From Trochalopteron elliotii (taxonomy: Eukaryota; Chordata; Aves; Passeriformes; Leiothrichidae): a stretch of 64,000 bases of DNA. The notes beneath the pieces were generated by a model. The model ran no database searches and was not told the DNA's origin. It saw only the letters and a list, made by a program, of their open reading frames with translations. Both the position numbers and the translations under genes were made by a program. Of the stretch, positions 1-11,400 are shown piece by piece; position 1 is the stretch's first letter, and every line of letters starts with the position of its first letter. Location: positions 182,016-246,015 of the forward strand of contig JANPWX010000158.1 in the NCBI GenBank assembly GCA_024734555.1, given 5' to 3'.

Positions 1-425
1 ATTCAAACAAGTTGAACCAACTGACTCTAAAAGCAATTACTGGCAACATTGATTTTTCCATTAATTGGCTGAACCTTCTGAAACATGAAGTCTCTAAGGA
101 CAGCATCTGAAATGTGTTACTGCTTTTATTGCTGTTATGATTATTAGATTTTGGATGCTACCAAAACGTCCTGGACTATATTCAAAATACAAGACAGTTC
201 CTAATCTTGAGAACTGAGGAGTCTGAAAGACAAAATGTCAAAGGGAATAAACATTTCTAACATGCTTTATAATTTCATTATTATTTTTGTTAACTCTTTA
301 GATGCTTCACAGTATAAATGGGGCTTTATTGAAAATGTTGAGTTATAACGAGATAATTCTTGCCATAGTATGTCAGAAGAGATTTGTCCATACATGGGTT
401 GGTGGAAGCACATAAGGAGTTTTCT
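1..425. other. non-coding, nothing recognised
   Basis: AT-rich unique-looking sequence to the left of the solo LTR. The only open frame here is a short minus-strand frame that runs into the LTR and has no recognisable protein content. No exon, RNA gene or repeat family is recognised. Confidence 0.5.
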
Positions 426-430
426 GTTTG
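426..430. repeat. left target-site duplication of solo LTR
   Basis: gtttg immediately before the LTR. It matches 4 of 5 bases of gtgtg at 998-1002 immediately after it. A 5-bp duplication is the size made by some avian ERV integrases, and the single mismatch fits post-insertion decay. Confidence 0.65.
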
Positions 431-997
431 TGTCATGGTTTATCCCCAGCTGGCAACCTTGCAGCCACTCACTCATCCCCCACTTCCCACCCCCAGGTGG
501 GATTGCAAGGGAAATCAGGAAAAATGTAAACACTCATGAGTTGAAATAAGGACAGTTTAATAATTGAAACAAACTAAATTATTGTAATAATAATTATGAT
601 AGCAATAATAATTACAATGAGAAAGAGAGAGGAATAAAACCCCAAGAGAAACAAGTGATGCACAATAAGATTGCTCACCACCCACTGGCTGACGCTCCTC
701 CCTGAGCAGCAATCAGTCTCTCATAGATGACTCCCCCAGTTTCTACACTGGTCATGGTGTTCTGTGGTGTGAAATATTCCTTTGGCCAGTTTGGTCAGCT
801 GTCCCAGCTGTGCTCCCTCCCAGCTTTTTGTTCAGCTTCTCACTGTCAGAGCATGAGACACTGAAAAGTCCTTGACTTGGGTAAGCACTACTGAAAAACA
901 ATCAAAACAGCAATGTGTTATCAACATAAATCTTGTGTTAAATGCAGTACCAGCTACTAAGACGAAAGCTAACTGTGTCCCAGCTGAAACCAGGACA
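431..997 (-). mobile_element. solo LTR of an avian endogenous retrovirus
   Basis: A 567-bp element with the canonical TG...CA ends (plus strand starts tgtcatggtt and ends accaggaca). It is recognisable as a common avian LTR family whose sense strand begins TGTCCTGGTTTCAGCTGGGA, so this copy is in minus orientation. The flanks are gtttg (426-430) and gtgtg (998-1002), a 5-bp target duplication with one mismatch. In the sense orientation the expected TATA region falls at 733-751 but is mutated, and an ATTAAA poly(A)-type signal lies at 556-561 on the minus strand, about 125 bp before the LTR 3' end. An AT-rich AAT/ATT stretch at about 575-620 matches the simple-repeat zone typical of the family. 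No internal gag, pol or env sequence adjoins it, so it is a solo LTR left by recombination between two LTRs. Family membership is from memory of the consensus; the exact subfamily is not assigned. Confidence 0.9.
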
Positions 998-1002
998 GTG
1001 TG
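998..1002. repeat. right target-site duplication of solo LTR
   Basis: gtgtg directly after the terminal CA of the LTR, the partner of gtttg at 426-430 with one mismatch. Confidence 0.65.
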
Positions 1003-2389
1003 GGAAATAGGTGGATGGGGCAATAAAGGCAAATCCTTGATAAGGCAGAGGAAATGGGATTGACTGGGGGGGCAAGAGAGGGAAGAGATGGTCCTTTCAT
1101 ATCAGGTTGAAGTTGGGTAGAGCCAACTAAAGAGAAATCAAAAGTTAAAAACTGAAGACAAGGCAGTGAGGAAGGGTGAATTATTTTTGATAACTTCCGG
1201 ACAGGAGTGACCTAGGCAGAGGGAAATTATGCTCTGCTATATGGACATTAGAGAATGGCCAGATCTTCAGAGTAATGTGAAGGAAACAGCATCAGGATTC
1301 AAATCCTGATTGCTCAAAAATCTATTCAGTTTCTGCTGGAAGAATTTTCAAAAGTTTTCAAGAAGACTTAATTCACCCAAGACCTTACTCACATTATCCA
1401 ATCTATATTCTGTTTACAGCTTTATACCTCCTCTTTGACTCCCTCTTTGTCATTGCTGTGCTTGTTATTCGGGGCCCATGAATAGAGGTGTTGTATAATT
1501 CATTTAATAGCTATAGATTTCTACACCTGCCAGGCCTGCTCCTGCTGGGTGTTAATTTTTGTACTTTACTGGATCAGAGTGCAGGTGTCTTCATTGGAAA
1601 ATAAGTCTTCAGAATGACTGTGAATGTTTAAGAAGATTTTCAAGTTTTCAGCCTTTTTCTTGAGCCAAAGGCAATGGCTGATTTCGTAGAATAGCCAGTA
1701 GTGCAGTGGGAAGAATCAGATGTTCCAGTAGATCTCTGAAGCAGAGATTTCCTGGGTGCTGTTTTTAATCCCATCTTACAGTACAGGTGTGATTGTCTTT
1801 CCCACACTCTTGCCTGTTTGGGAGAAGTTTCTGCTCTACTGCACAAAAGGTTAAAGCACGTTCCCTTCTACTCCTTGGTCCTGACATTGCAATATAAGCA
1901 GTTGCTAGCTGAGAATAAAGGGAAAAAATTAAAAGGTGTGTGAGACCATGAATAACAGACAAGGTATATCAGTATTTATATCAGACATTGTTTTTCTTTT
2001 TTTTCTACTTGCTCCATTGCTTGCTTAATGACTGTTTAGTCATACAGTTAATTTGTATAGAAAGATTTCCTCTGAAAAACTGGGAACTTAAATATTGGAT
2101 AAATATTTTTTCTGTAGACTTGACAGTATGATAAAGTGATTAGCTGAGTTGAAGAGAAAATAACAGAACAGGAGACTGAGTTACAATAAAAAAATCACCC
2201 TTGATGATTCTGAAAAATAAAAAAGCCTTTCAAATAGAAATAACACTGTGTCCTGAAAAGAATAGCCTGCAGTTCAGCAGGACTGACTGTAAAATACTGA
2301 CTGAAGGAATACATGGTAGGGAATTACTGCCAAACACTGAATCTGCAGAATGAGATCTGTAATCACAGAGGGTCAGCATATGCCACCAC
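1003..2389. other. non-coding, nothing recognised
   Basis: AT-rich sequence with short chance frames on both strands. No splice-flanked coding exon, RNA gene or clear repeat is seen. Confidence 0.45.
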
Positions 2390-2640
2390 ACCTCTGCAGA
2401 GGTGCCTTGTGTGACATGGAGGAAGTAGTGTACCTGCTGTACTCAGTTCTGCCAGCCCTATTTTAGGGTATGCATCCAGCTGCAAAAAGATGAAACCAAT
2501 TAGAGAAAGTCCAGAGCAGAGGAACAAACAAAATCAAAGGTTAAAACAGTTCACGAGGAAGCAGTTACGAGGAAAGATGGATGAAGTTGATGGGTCTTCC
2601 CTGAAAAAGTATGTTGAAATATTTTTAACCTAGTCTTTGA
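2390..2640 (+). mobile_element. old CR1 LINE fragment
   Basis: The stretch around 2,437-2,520 reads like the CR1 segment encoding the end of ORF2 and its 3' flank: ctgtactcagttctg, followed by gagaaagtccagagcagagg and aacaaa, then a degraded gaggaaagatggatgaag segment. In intact CR1 these correspond to the stretch TGTACTCAGTTCTGG ... GAGAAAGTCCAGAGaaGgGCAACAAA ... TGAGGAAAGACTGAAGGAG in the same order and orientation. The copy is diverged and both borders are approximate. It is 5'-truncated and lacks the CR1 3' tail repeats, so it is a non-functional relic. Confidence 0.6.
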
Positions 2641-5454
2641 GGAAGAAGGGAGAAGAAGTGTGATCTTGAGTGAGAATAAAACAAAAAATATTCAAATTCT
2701 CAAATTGACTATTTTTATCACTGGAGATCTTTAACTGTTCCTAAAGGAAACATGAACTCTGGAATGCAGGTTCAGTTTGCTTTCAGCTGTCTCAGCAGAG
2801 TTCATTGGAAGGCAATAACCTCCACTGTCTTAACCTTTGTCATGGATTTGTAGTCCTCTTACTTCACCCATCATGTCACTTCATAGCATATGTTTTGCTA
2901 GAGGGACATGTGAACTACATGTAAGACACTACAAGTAGGTTTTCTGATTTTTTTTTAATAATCTTCTGTCCCAACCCTGAAGACTCTTTAACATAGATGA
3001 GTGGAGAAGGGAAAGAAGTTTGTTTACTTTAAAAGTAAATTGAAAGTTAAATTAAAAATACAGTAAAAATAAAAGTTAAGAAATTTTAAAATATCTTCAT
3101 GTAGCTGAAAGCACAACTTTGTCAGGAAAGAATGTGAGCATAAACCTCCAAGAATATGGGAGAAATAGCCATTTGCAGTAGAGAAATGTGCTACAGCATA
3201 CTTTGCCTAACTTATGAGGTTGTTTTCTGCTCTTGTCAAGTTTGACTTTCAAAAGATTTTTCCTTTGGAGACTTTGGAAGCAGCAGTGAAACCTGAAAAG
3301 TCGCCTTCTGTAATCATCCTTGGAAATTTCAGTGTGAAAAGACAAAATAGAGTTTCAGTGTTTTGTTATTCAGCATTCCTTTTTTTTTTCCTCAGAGATG
3401 ATCACTAGGAAAAGGTAAGAAAAAAATCCAGAAGTAATGCATCAAGCATATAACTTTAGGATTATTGCTCTCGTTGAGGCAACTACTGTGCATATCATAA
3501 CAAAAGTAAAAAATATTTTCCTGGAAGACTGATGTACTGACAATTAGTCTTACTAGAAATACTTAACCTACTGGAGAGCAAAGTAGCGTGTGCTGAGCTT
3601 TGCTTGTGATGGGAGTTTTCACAGTGCAGTGACAGGAAAAAATATGCAAAAGTGCTTAGTGTCAGCTGTGCAGAATGCACACTTACTGATGCAGGTTTTC
3701 AAGCACAGGCAGGTCTTCTATTAGTTAGAGTAGAATACCCGGAGGAAAAAATTCTCAGTGAAACAGCAGTAAAAAATAAGGGAAAATCTCTTAAGGAATT
3801 AAATGCACTGTCAGACTTGTTTGTGTGTGTGCAGTAGCCAGGTCAGGAGCACAGGATACTGCAGTCGCAAAATAATTACTCAACGTGTTTATTTATCATC
3901 TCAGGGGAAGATGGTTTTATATTTAATTTCTGCTACTCAGTAAATCATGTTTTCTTGTGCCAATATTCTTTGTCAGTGCGAGGAGGTCAAACACCTTAAG
4001 CTCCATCAGCAGGGGAAGCTGCCCATCCACAGCCCTGTTAAGGCCCTTTGTGAGATGTGGTCCGACATATTCCAGCTACCTCAGCCTTCTGCAGGTGCAG
4101 AGGGTGGGAACTGGGAAGTACAGTGATGCCAGATAACATAAATGCCAAGTATTTCAGCTCTCTGCAGTGCAGTCTTTATCATGAAGTGGCAGCTGTAAGT
4201 TCCTTCCTTAGCCTTCATACTTTTCCTTTTAATATTATTAATTTACAGGACATGCAGCCAGCAGTTCAGTGTTTAATACCAGAATGTATGGATCCTCAGT
4301 ATCTCAGACAACTACCTCACTGTTGTACAAAAGGTCTTAAAATTAATCAGATTGAGAGACCTGCTGAAATAAAGTATTTGGTATGCTTATTGAAAGATAG
4401 ATAAAAACCTTTTGACTGTTAAACGCTTCAGTGGTAATTGTTACCCACATTTTATGGTGGCAGAAGAGAGGGGAGTGAGGCCGGAGGAAGAACCATTTTA
4501 GGGACTGAAGCTGGAGAGGTGACAGACACCACTTCATCAAACATAAGCACAACTTCAGTAGAGTAGCAATATTCACAGCAAAGCCCAGCAGTTCAAAAAG
4601 GTGTGCGTAGATATACTGTACATTTTATCTTTTTGGTCTTCTTGTTCACTTACGCATATGGTACCTGATTTTTTTATGTATAAGCCAAATTTAAAAGGGC
4701 TATTTCAAGATCCATAAACCTGATGATTGTATATATGCCCAGTGAAAGCAGATATGTTACTCTGTATGATTATTGCTTGTGGAATTATTTAAAAATCTAT
4801 CTAAGCATTTTGTTGCCACCTTCCCTCTATTTACACCTCTTAGGTTTTTGGTTTATGAGCAGCAAAAGCAAACTGTCACTATTTGCTATAAATTGAAGCT
4901 TTTAATATCTGTGTCTGTTCTACAACATTTGTCAGCTTTGAGTATTCTGTCAGTAGAAAATAAAAATAGCAGGAAATCACAGCAATGGTGACACTGAAAA
5001 TTTATCTGCTTATGCTCGAAAGGTGTAAAATGTAGGTTTCAAGAATAAGCAATTGTAGTTTTCCTTTAAAAAATTGCATTTGCTGTGGCTAACACCAAAC
5101 TCTACATACATCACCACCAAAATAAATAACAAAGAATTTGTATGCAGTGTAGTTATCTACACAAAATACTATTAAACCCTTTAAACAGTAAGAGATAGCC
5201 AAATAGATGTTGTTTGTCAGACTCCACATTGGGTGCATTGTTGGACACAAAGATGAAGTTGTAGAAGTGCTCTGAAGAGTAGTTCTGCTCAATAACGGGT
5301 GTTTTATCAGCTTGTAAAACTTGACTGTCATGTCACAGTGTTTTAAAGTGAAAAGATATTTCAAATGTAAAGTTTTTCCAATAACATTGTTTTATTTAAT
5401 CTGGAAGTATTCTTGGTAAAACAGGCATGTGTAAAAAATGAAATTAAAAGTTTA
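2641..5454. other. non-coding DNA, probably intronic or intergenic
   Basis: AT-rich. It contains a possible 19-nt microexon at 3,396-3,414 (listed in Part 2) and a plus-strand open frame ending at 4,404 that I do not regard as coding. No repeat family is recognised. Confidence 0.4.
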
Positions 5455-5492
5455 TATACAGTGTATATAATATATATTATATACACTGTATA
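5455..5492. repeat. perfect 38-bp palindrome, TA-rich
   Basis: Two 19-bp arms meet at 5,473/5,474 with no spacer. The left arm starts tatacagtgtatataatat and the right arm is its exact reverse complement. The symmetry breaks at 5,454/5,493 (a against c). The core is (TA)n-like, but the arms carry the non-simple CAGTG/CACTG pair, so this is more than a plain TA run. It is followed at 5,494-5,506 by a further AT run. It can form a hairpin or cruciform. Confidence 0.85.
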
Positions 5493-8400
5493 CAATATAT
5501 ATATTTTGTCACTCTTATTTTTCAGTGTTGCTGAGGAAAATGCTCTTTTGATAATTTTCCTGAGTTTTTCTTTTATTTAAGGTTTTCTTTGTTGTTCAAT
5601 AGTATTTTTCTCTCTTTGAGAAAAAAAACCAAACAGCTAATACATCAGCTTTAGTGGTTTTATTCATTAGTGAAGCATGCTTAGAGCAGCAGTACAAACT
5701 GTGAGGTTCAAATGTACTATATTGTGGTGGATTACTTGTTACAGAACAGGAATATTTTGGGACAGCCCTGGCTGGATTTTTACTAGTCCTTAACTGAAGT
5801 GTTTTGCTTGCAGTGGGGCTAGTTCTGTTCTACCATCACAAGTGTGTTGCATCTAGCCTGAGACACTGCTTTCCACCTAAAACAATTTCTCCTTCAGATT
5901 CACTTTTCTCTCATTTTATTTGTGAAACCTCAAACCGGGTAGTTATGGTTTTAGTGTTACAAGATATTCTGGCAAATACCTGTCTCCCGTAGTCTTTCTG
6001 TTCAATAGTGGATGTTTTAATTGTCTTCCTCTTTTCAGACAGTCCAAAAGCCAGTAGCTATCATTTTCCTCTCCAATAAACCATCTTGTTCACAATCCTC
6101 TGAAATTGTGAGGCTCATTTTGCCAGAAGATGAATGTGATTAAAAAAATACTTTCCATTTTAGGAGAGGGCCTACAAAAATTTTATCTGATCAAAAAGAA
6201 GTGTTACAAGATTGAATTCCTGTCTGCTGCAGAAGTAATTTTTGTCTGACAGTGCCTTCAGTCTGCTGTCAGTGTCTTTCAAGAGTAATACAAGAATGTA
6301 AAGATGGAGGGGAGAGACTCACCTAGAGAAGGATAAAATTATTCCTCTGGGAAATACTTTTTGTTTGTTTATTTCACTGCAAAGGCTTGAATCTGTTCTT
6401 AAATGAAAGGGCAACACAACCTAGATGGGCTGAGCAGGGAGAGTGCGACACATAGGATTTGTGTAATTTAGATAAAGGCAAAAAAAATTTAATTCTGTCT
6501 TTTTTCTTTTGGATTTTATTGAGCAGAAATTGTAAATAGGTGCACAGTCGTGATAAAAATAATGGTTTTGTCTAGGAGTTCATTGTGCAATTGAAGCCTG
6601 TGAAACAATTTTTCTTATTCTGTAACTTTCAAAATATGTATTAGTTTAAGATTATGTATACCTGTAAAAGTATCTAAAAGTGACTTGTGTACTCCACATC
6701 CAAAAAACTGTAACAAAATCTCTTCAGCCTGGAATCATATTGAAAAAAAATGTGAAAAACTGGTCTGTTGGGTGACAAAACAAAATTTATGATTTTAGGT
6801 TAGATGTACAGCAAAAATAGTTGAGGAGTTGCAAACTCAGGACTTATAGGTTTTCAGTGGCATTACCCAGTTTGGAAGGAAAGGCACTTAAATTATTTAA
6901 AATAATTACTATTGGAAAGCTTCATACAATAAAAAATGCAAATCTGCAGAAATAGATCTGAACTCTCTACCCTGGGAAGGAAATGATCAACCATGGTGTT
7001 GTGGTTAGAGTGCTGTTAAATAGTGACATGATCCAGTGGAAGAAGAAATTTTGCTAAATGCTTCTCATAATCCAGGAATTTAGAGAGAGATAATTGGGGA
7101 CAGAAGGAAGAAGGGAGATGGTTTGAGGTTTAGCATGTCATTCATTTCCAGCCTCACTCTGCTGCTGTCTGAAGGCAGGATCATTCCTTTTCAGATTCCC
7201 GTCACCGTTGTTCCCACAGAAGAGAAATTGGGCTACATGGACCAGACAGAAATCTGCTCTGTAGTAGCAGCAGTGGTCCTAACACATGCCATCACCTAAC
7301 TCAGGCACTACATCTGGCTACACCATTACCCTTCAGATGGCAACTTTTGCCTTTGGAAGGAGCTGTATTTCCATCTCCTGGACATTCTTTGGATGCAGCC
7401 AGAGTACTCATGTTCAGGGGGTAAATGCATAATAGGTTATTGCAGATGGATCCGCCTAAAGCTCTGTGAGCAGGAAAACTTACTATGCAGTGATACAGGC
7501 ATGGGAGTTGGGAGAAGGTTATGCAGAAGTCACCTGTGGTTGACAGGAGGGCAGAGTGACATTTACCAAAGAGAGATGCACTGAGACTTGGGTGGGCACC
7601 TCCTGTTATGTCAGCATCTGTTTTGTGTGGGCAATGCAGCAGTGAAATTGCAGAGGGTCACGTACTTGGAGTGCCTTTAGCAGGAGAGCAGCTGAGGTGT
7701 TGTACTGTGCCAAGAGGTGTCCCTGAAAAGTAGTGTCTTTGGCACCTGCTCCCCACCAAGCTGCCATCTTGGAAAGCTGGAGGAATAGTTTCCTCTGCAG
7801 AGGACAGATAAAAGGAACCTAGTTTTCCTCTGAGAAAGAGTGTCTTCTGGTACCTGTTGTGTTTCTGTGATTTGGATACACGCAGTCTGACATGACACTT
7901 GGGCAAGGTTGCTGACCCATGGTCTGCACAGAGGCGCTGCTGCACTTGCTGAGACGTTACAATTAATTCAGGGTCAATTCAGCTTTTGGGGCTGGAAGCT
8001 ATTTTTAAGACCACAGCTGTTACAAGGTTCTCTGCCCCTTCTTCAGTGCTGAGGCTCAGAGCAAGGGTGACATGCACAGTCACAGGGTCACATAACCTTC
8101 CAGCATACCAGCTGAGACCCTGAGACCTACCAGAACTCACCTTCATGTCCTGAAGCAAAGGTGCTGTACCCCTCCAGTGGAGTCACTTGCCATTTACTGG
8201 GTGGCTGGAGGACACGTGCAGACAGCTCCTGCAGGAGCAGCTCCTCAGCTGTAACTCCACAGCCCCAGTGTAGGGATGGTGACTTTTTTGTCAGGTTATG
8301 ACATTTGTGAAACTGTAATCTGCACCTTAGATAACGTAGGGGATCTTCGTCCATCTCGTTTTCACATATGGTCAGCATGCATATGGTTTAGGTAAGTTTT

Positions 8401-11400
8401 GAAATACATAGAACTTAAAAAATATTTTTCTTGTACCCATGAAATATCTCACCTGCCTTTTGACAGAGTTATAGAAGCTTCAAAGCAACCATATAATGGT
8501 ATGAAATAGTTTTCTTTTAATAACATCTAGTGGTCCCAGTTCTTATTTATGTTTCTTAGATTTATAACTCCAACAACAGTATTTTTAAAAGTCAGATAAA
8601 GTGGTCTCATCTATTGGTTATATTTTTTGATGCTTTGGAAGATCTGTTTAGTTTTTATGTTGGAAGCCAGCAGGCTGTTTTAGAACCTGATGAAAAACAT
8701 TGAGAAGTAATCATAAAGCAAGGCTTTGGGAAATCACAAGAAACAGAGTTCCTGGTAAATATATTAGATCTGTAGTACGATTTAAGGACAGTACTTTTAA
8801 GGAGAATGTGTTTTGCAGAAATAACATTTGTCATCAAGTCATTCTTTGCAGGTAAGCAGCCTTCATTTGGTGCATTGCAAGAACTCCTGGGCATGTAAAT
8901 AATATCAGGAATGTCCCTGGGAGCAGGGCCTAATGTGGAACAAATGCTTCTTTGCTGCTTCTGCTCCCAGAGAACCTCCCTTTGTGTTTCATATAGCAGT
9001 CCAAGCTGATTGCTCAGATATTTTTAAGTTTTTCTTGTTGTCTTCTGTCCCCACATGTTTACACAGTTCAGATTTTGAGCACTTATTTCTTCCTTTCAGT
9101 CCAGCTGTTTCCTAGGCATTGCCAGTTGAAATGGTTTTCCTGTGCTTATTGGTTCAGTAGCTTTGGTGAATTGGTTCAGTGACAAATGCCTTTCAAAGTT
9201 GTCCCTCAGACCCGCAGAACAGTGCTCTGATGTGACAGGTAATCCCAGTGCCTTTGAAACAGGAACTCTCAATATAACTGCATTTTATTATTCACACTTG
9301 GGCGATGGTGATCTTTTTTTTACTTTCTTGAAAGTCTGTGTGCAAAAGAATATGTATGTGTGTGTAATTTAATGAATGAGTCTGTTGTCCTTTTCACCTC
9401 GCTACTTTCTCCCAACCCTAAAAACAAAAAGGAGAAAGAATCAACCTGCTTCTTAGAAGCAATTTTGATTAATGCATTGCTTCAAAATTCTGGCATCAGG
9501 AATAGAAGAAACGTATTTTGGATAACTGAATTTTTCTGGAAGACCTGCTTTTAAAAGTGGTTTATATCTTTGCCTGGGTTAAGTGATACAGCAAATGCTT
9601 TTGATACAATATTTGTGTTTCATCTGAAGGCTGTAAGTATTTTTTTTCAGATCTGCCTCTGATAACCCTGTGTCTAGCAGAGATTCTCCCTCTGACTGAA
9701 GCGTATACATCATTCTTCAGAGTATCCATCATTGCACATTCTGATTCAATAAGAGATTATATCTTATTATCTTTCCAGTGAGTCACCATATTTATGGATT
9801 TAACTGGTATTGTCCAGATGTATCATCTTTGATTCAATGTTTTGGGTACTGTGGGACTTACTCCCCATACACCACATACTGGAGGTTGCTGTTACATGGT
9901 GCTGAGCGATCCCAGGGACCACTTTTATCTGTGAGTGGTATCAACAGATAACAATTGAGTTTTTGTTAGTGCAGAGTTTATATATTCAGTTTTGTTAAAA
10001 TGAAATGTTAAGGAAAACTTCAGTTTATCTCGTAATGCTGAAAAGTCTAATCTGATTTGATAGTTAGGGGTTTTCACGTAGTTTCTTTTTCACAGAGGAA
10101 TGCACACATATATTTACTGTTGTTTGGTCATTCAGTGTTATGCTAACTCTCAATAAATGTTCACTGATTTTATGTGGATATATCAACTCTTTTGAGAATT
10201 AAAAGGCATGATGCATATTCAGACTGAAACTTCAAGAATTTTAATTGTGGTGGATTCTGTGACTCCATAAGTTTTAGGCTTTTTTTTTTTTTTAGGTGAT
10301 GCTTCACATAGCTTTGTATGTTGTTTGTATGTTCACACATCTGTTTTAACTTTCTGTGTGTAATTAGGTGAAAATTGTTTTGGTTTTCTGCTTTTTTGTA
10401 ATTACAGCAAATTACCTTCTAACCTTGTTAAAATCCTCTTGTAAAAACCACTGCAAATGAAAACACAGGAAGAATGCAGAACCAGGTGTGCTTTTTTAAT
10501 GATGACAAATACAATACACAATTAAACAAGGTTAGAGATCAGACAAGATATCTTTTCTTATTTGTGCATTTTCAGAAAATAATTTTAGGAAATAATTGAG
10601 AAGATATGTTTGCAAATATAGCAGAAAACATGAAGAACTGTGCTTCTGTGGAGTAGTAGTTGCCAGTGAGGCAGTAGGGGAAGGAAGTTAATTACAGAAT
10701 TTTAATAGTTTACAGATGTTTAAAAGATGCAACCACTAGTCAGAGTAATATTTTTCTATTGCTTATTACTAGTGGGATATGGACAGTTTTAGTCTGCATG
10801 CCAAAGAAGACCTTTTTATAGCAGTATACGAGTAAATTAACTCTTAGATCATGCTTTTTCCTGAAGTAATTAAAACACATTGTTAGCAATATTTGATAAG
10901 GGGGAACTCTTTCATTGCTCAGAGCATGGGCTGGGTTCTGTTTCTAGCTGCTCTGGTGCATAAAGCACTTTTCTTGGGGCCATCCAATTACAGCAATCTG
11001 TTAACCTCTTTGGAGAAGAAAACTGAAACCCATGTCCAGAGAGATGAATGAGATGAACCTGGGGGCAGACAGCTCACCGAATAGGCTTTTGATTAAAAAA
11101 ATTACCTTGTTCTTAAGTAGTGATTGGGGAATTTCTGAGAAACAGATGAGAATCTGATATAAAAAAATTCTTGCATTTCCTACCAGAGAAGATTGTTCAT
11201 GCAGGCTGCATGTGGCCTAAATAACCAGCTTTTAGAAAATCCTCTTTGCAGGAGTCAATAATTTCAGTGCATTTTTGAGACACAGTTGCTAGTTTTCCCA
11301 ACAAATGTTCCTGATGGTTACTGGATGCAGGTAGCAGCCAAGCAAAGAAGTAAAGTAATTCTCATGGAAGAAAAAAATCCTTATTTTCAAGCAGCAAAGG

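Noticed and set aside
4057..4404. 115-residue plus-strand frame
   Set aside because: No recognisable domain. The acceptor-like tract inside it (ttaatttacag) lacks a proper donor downstream.
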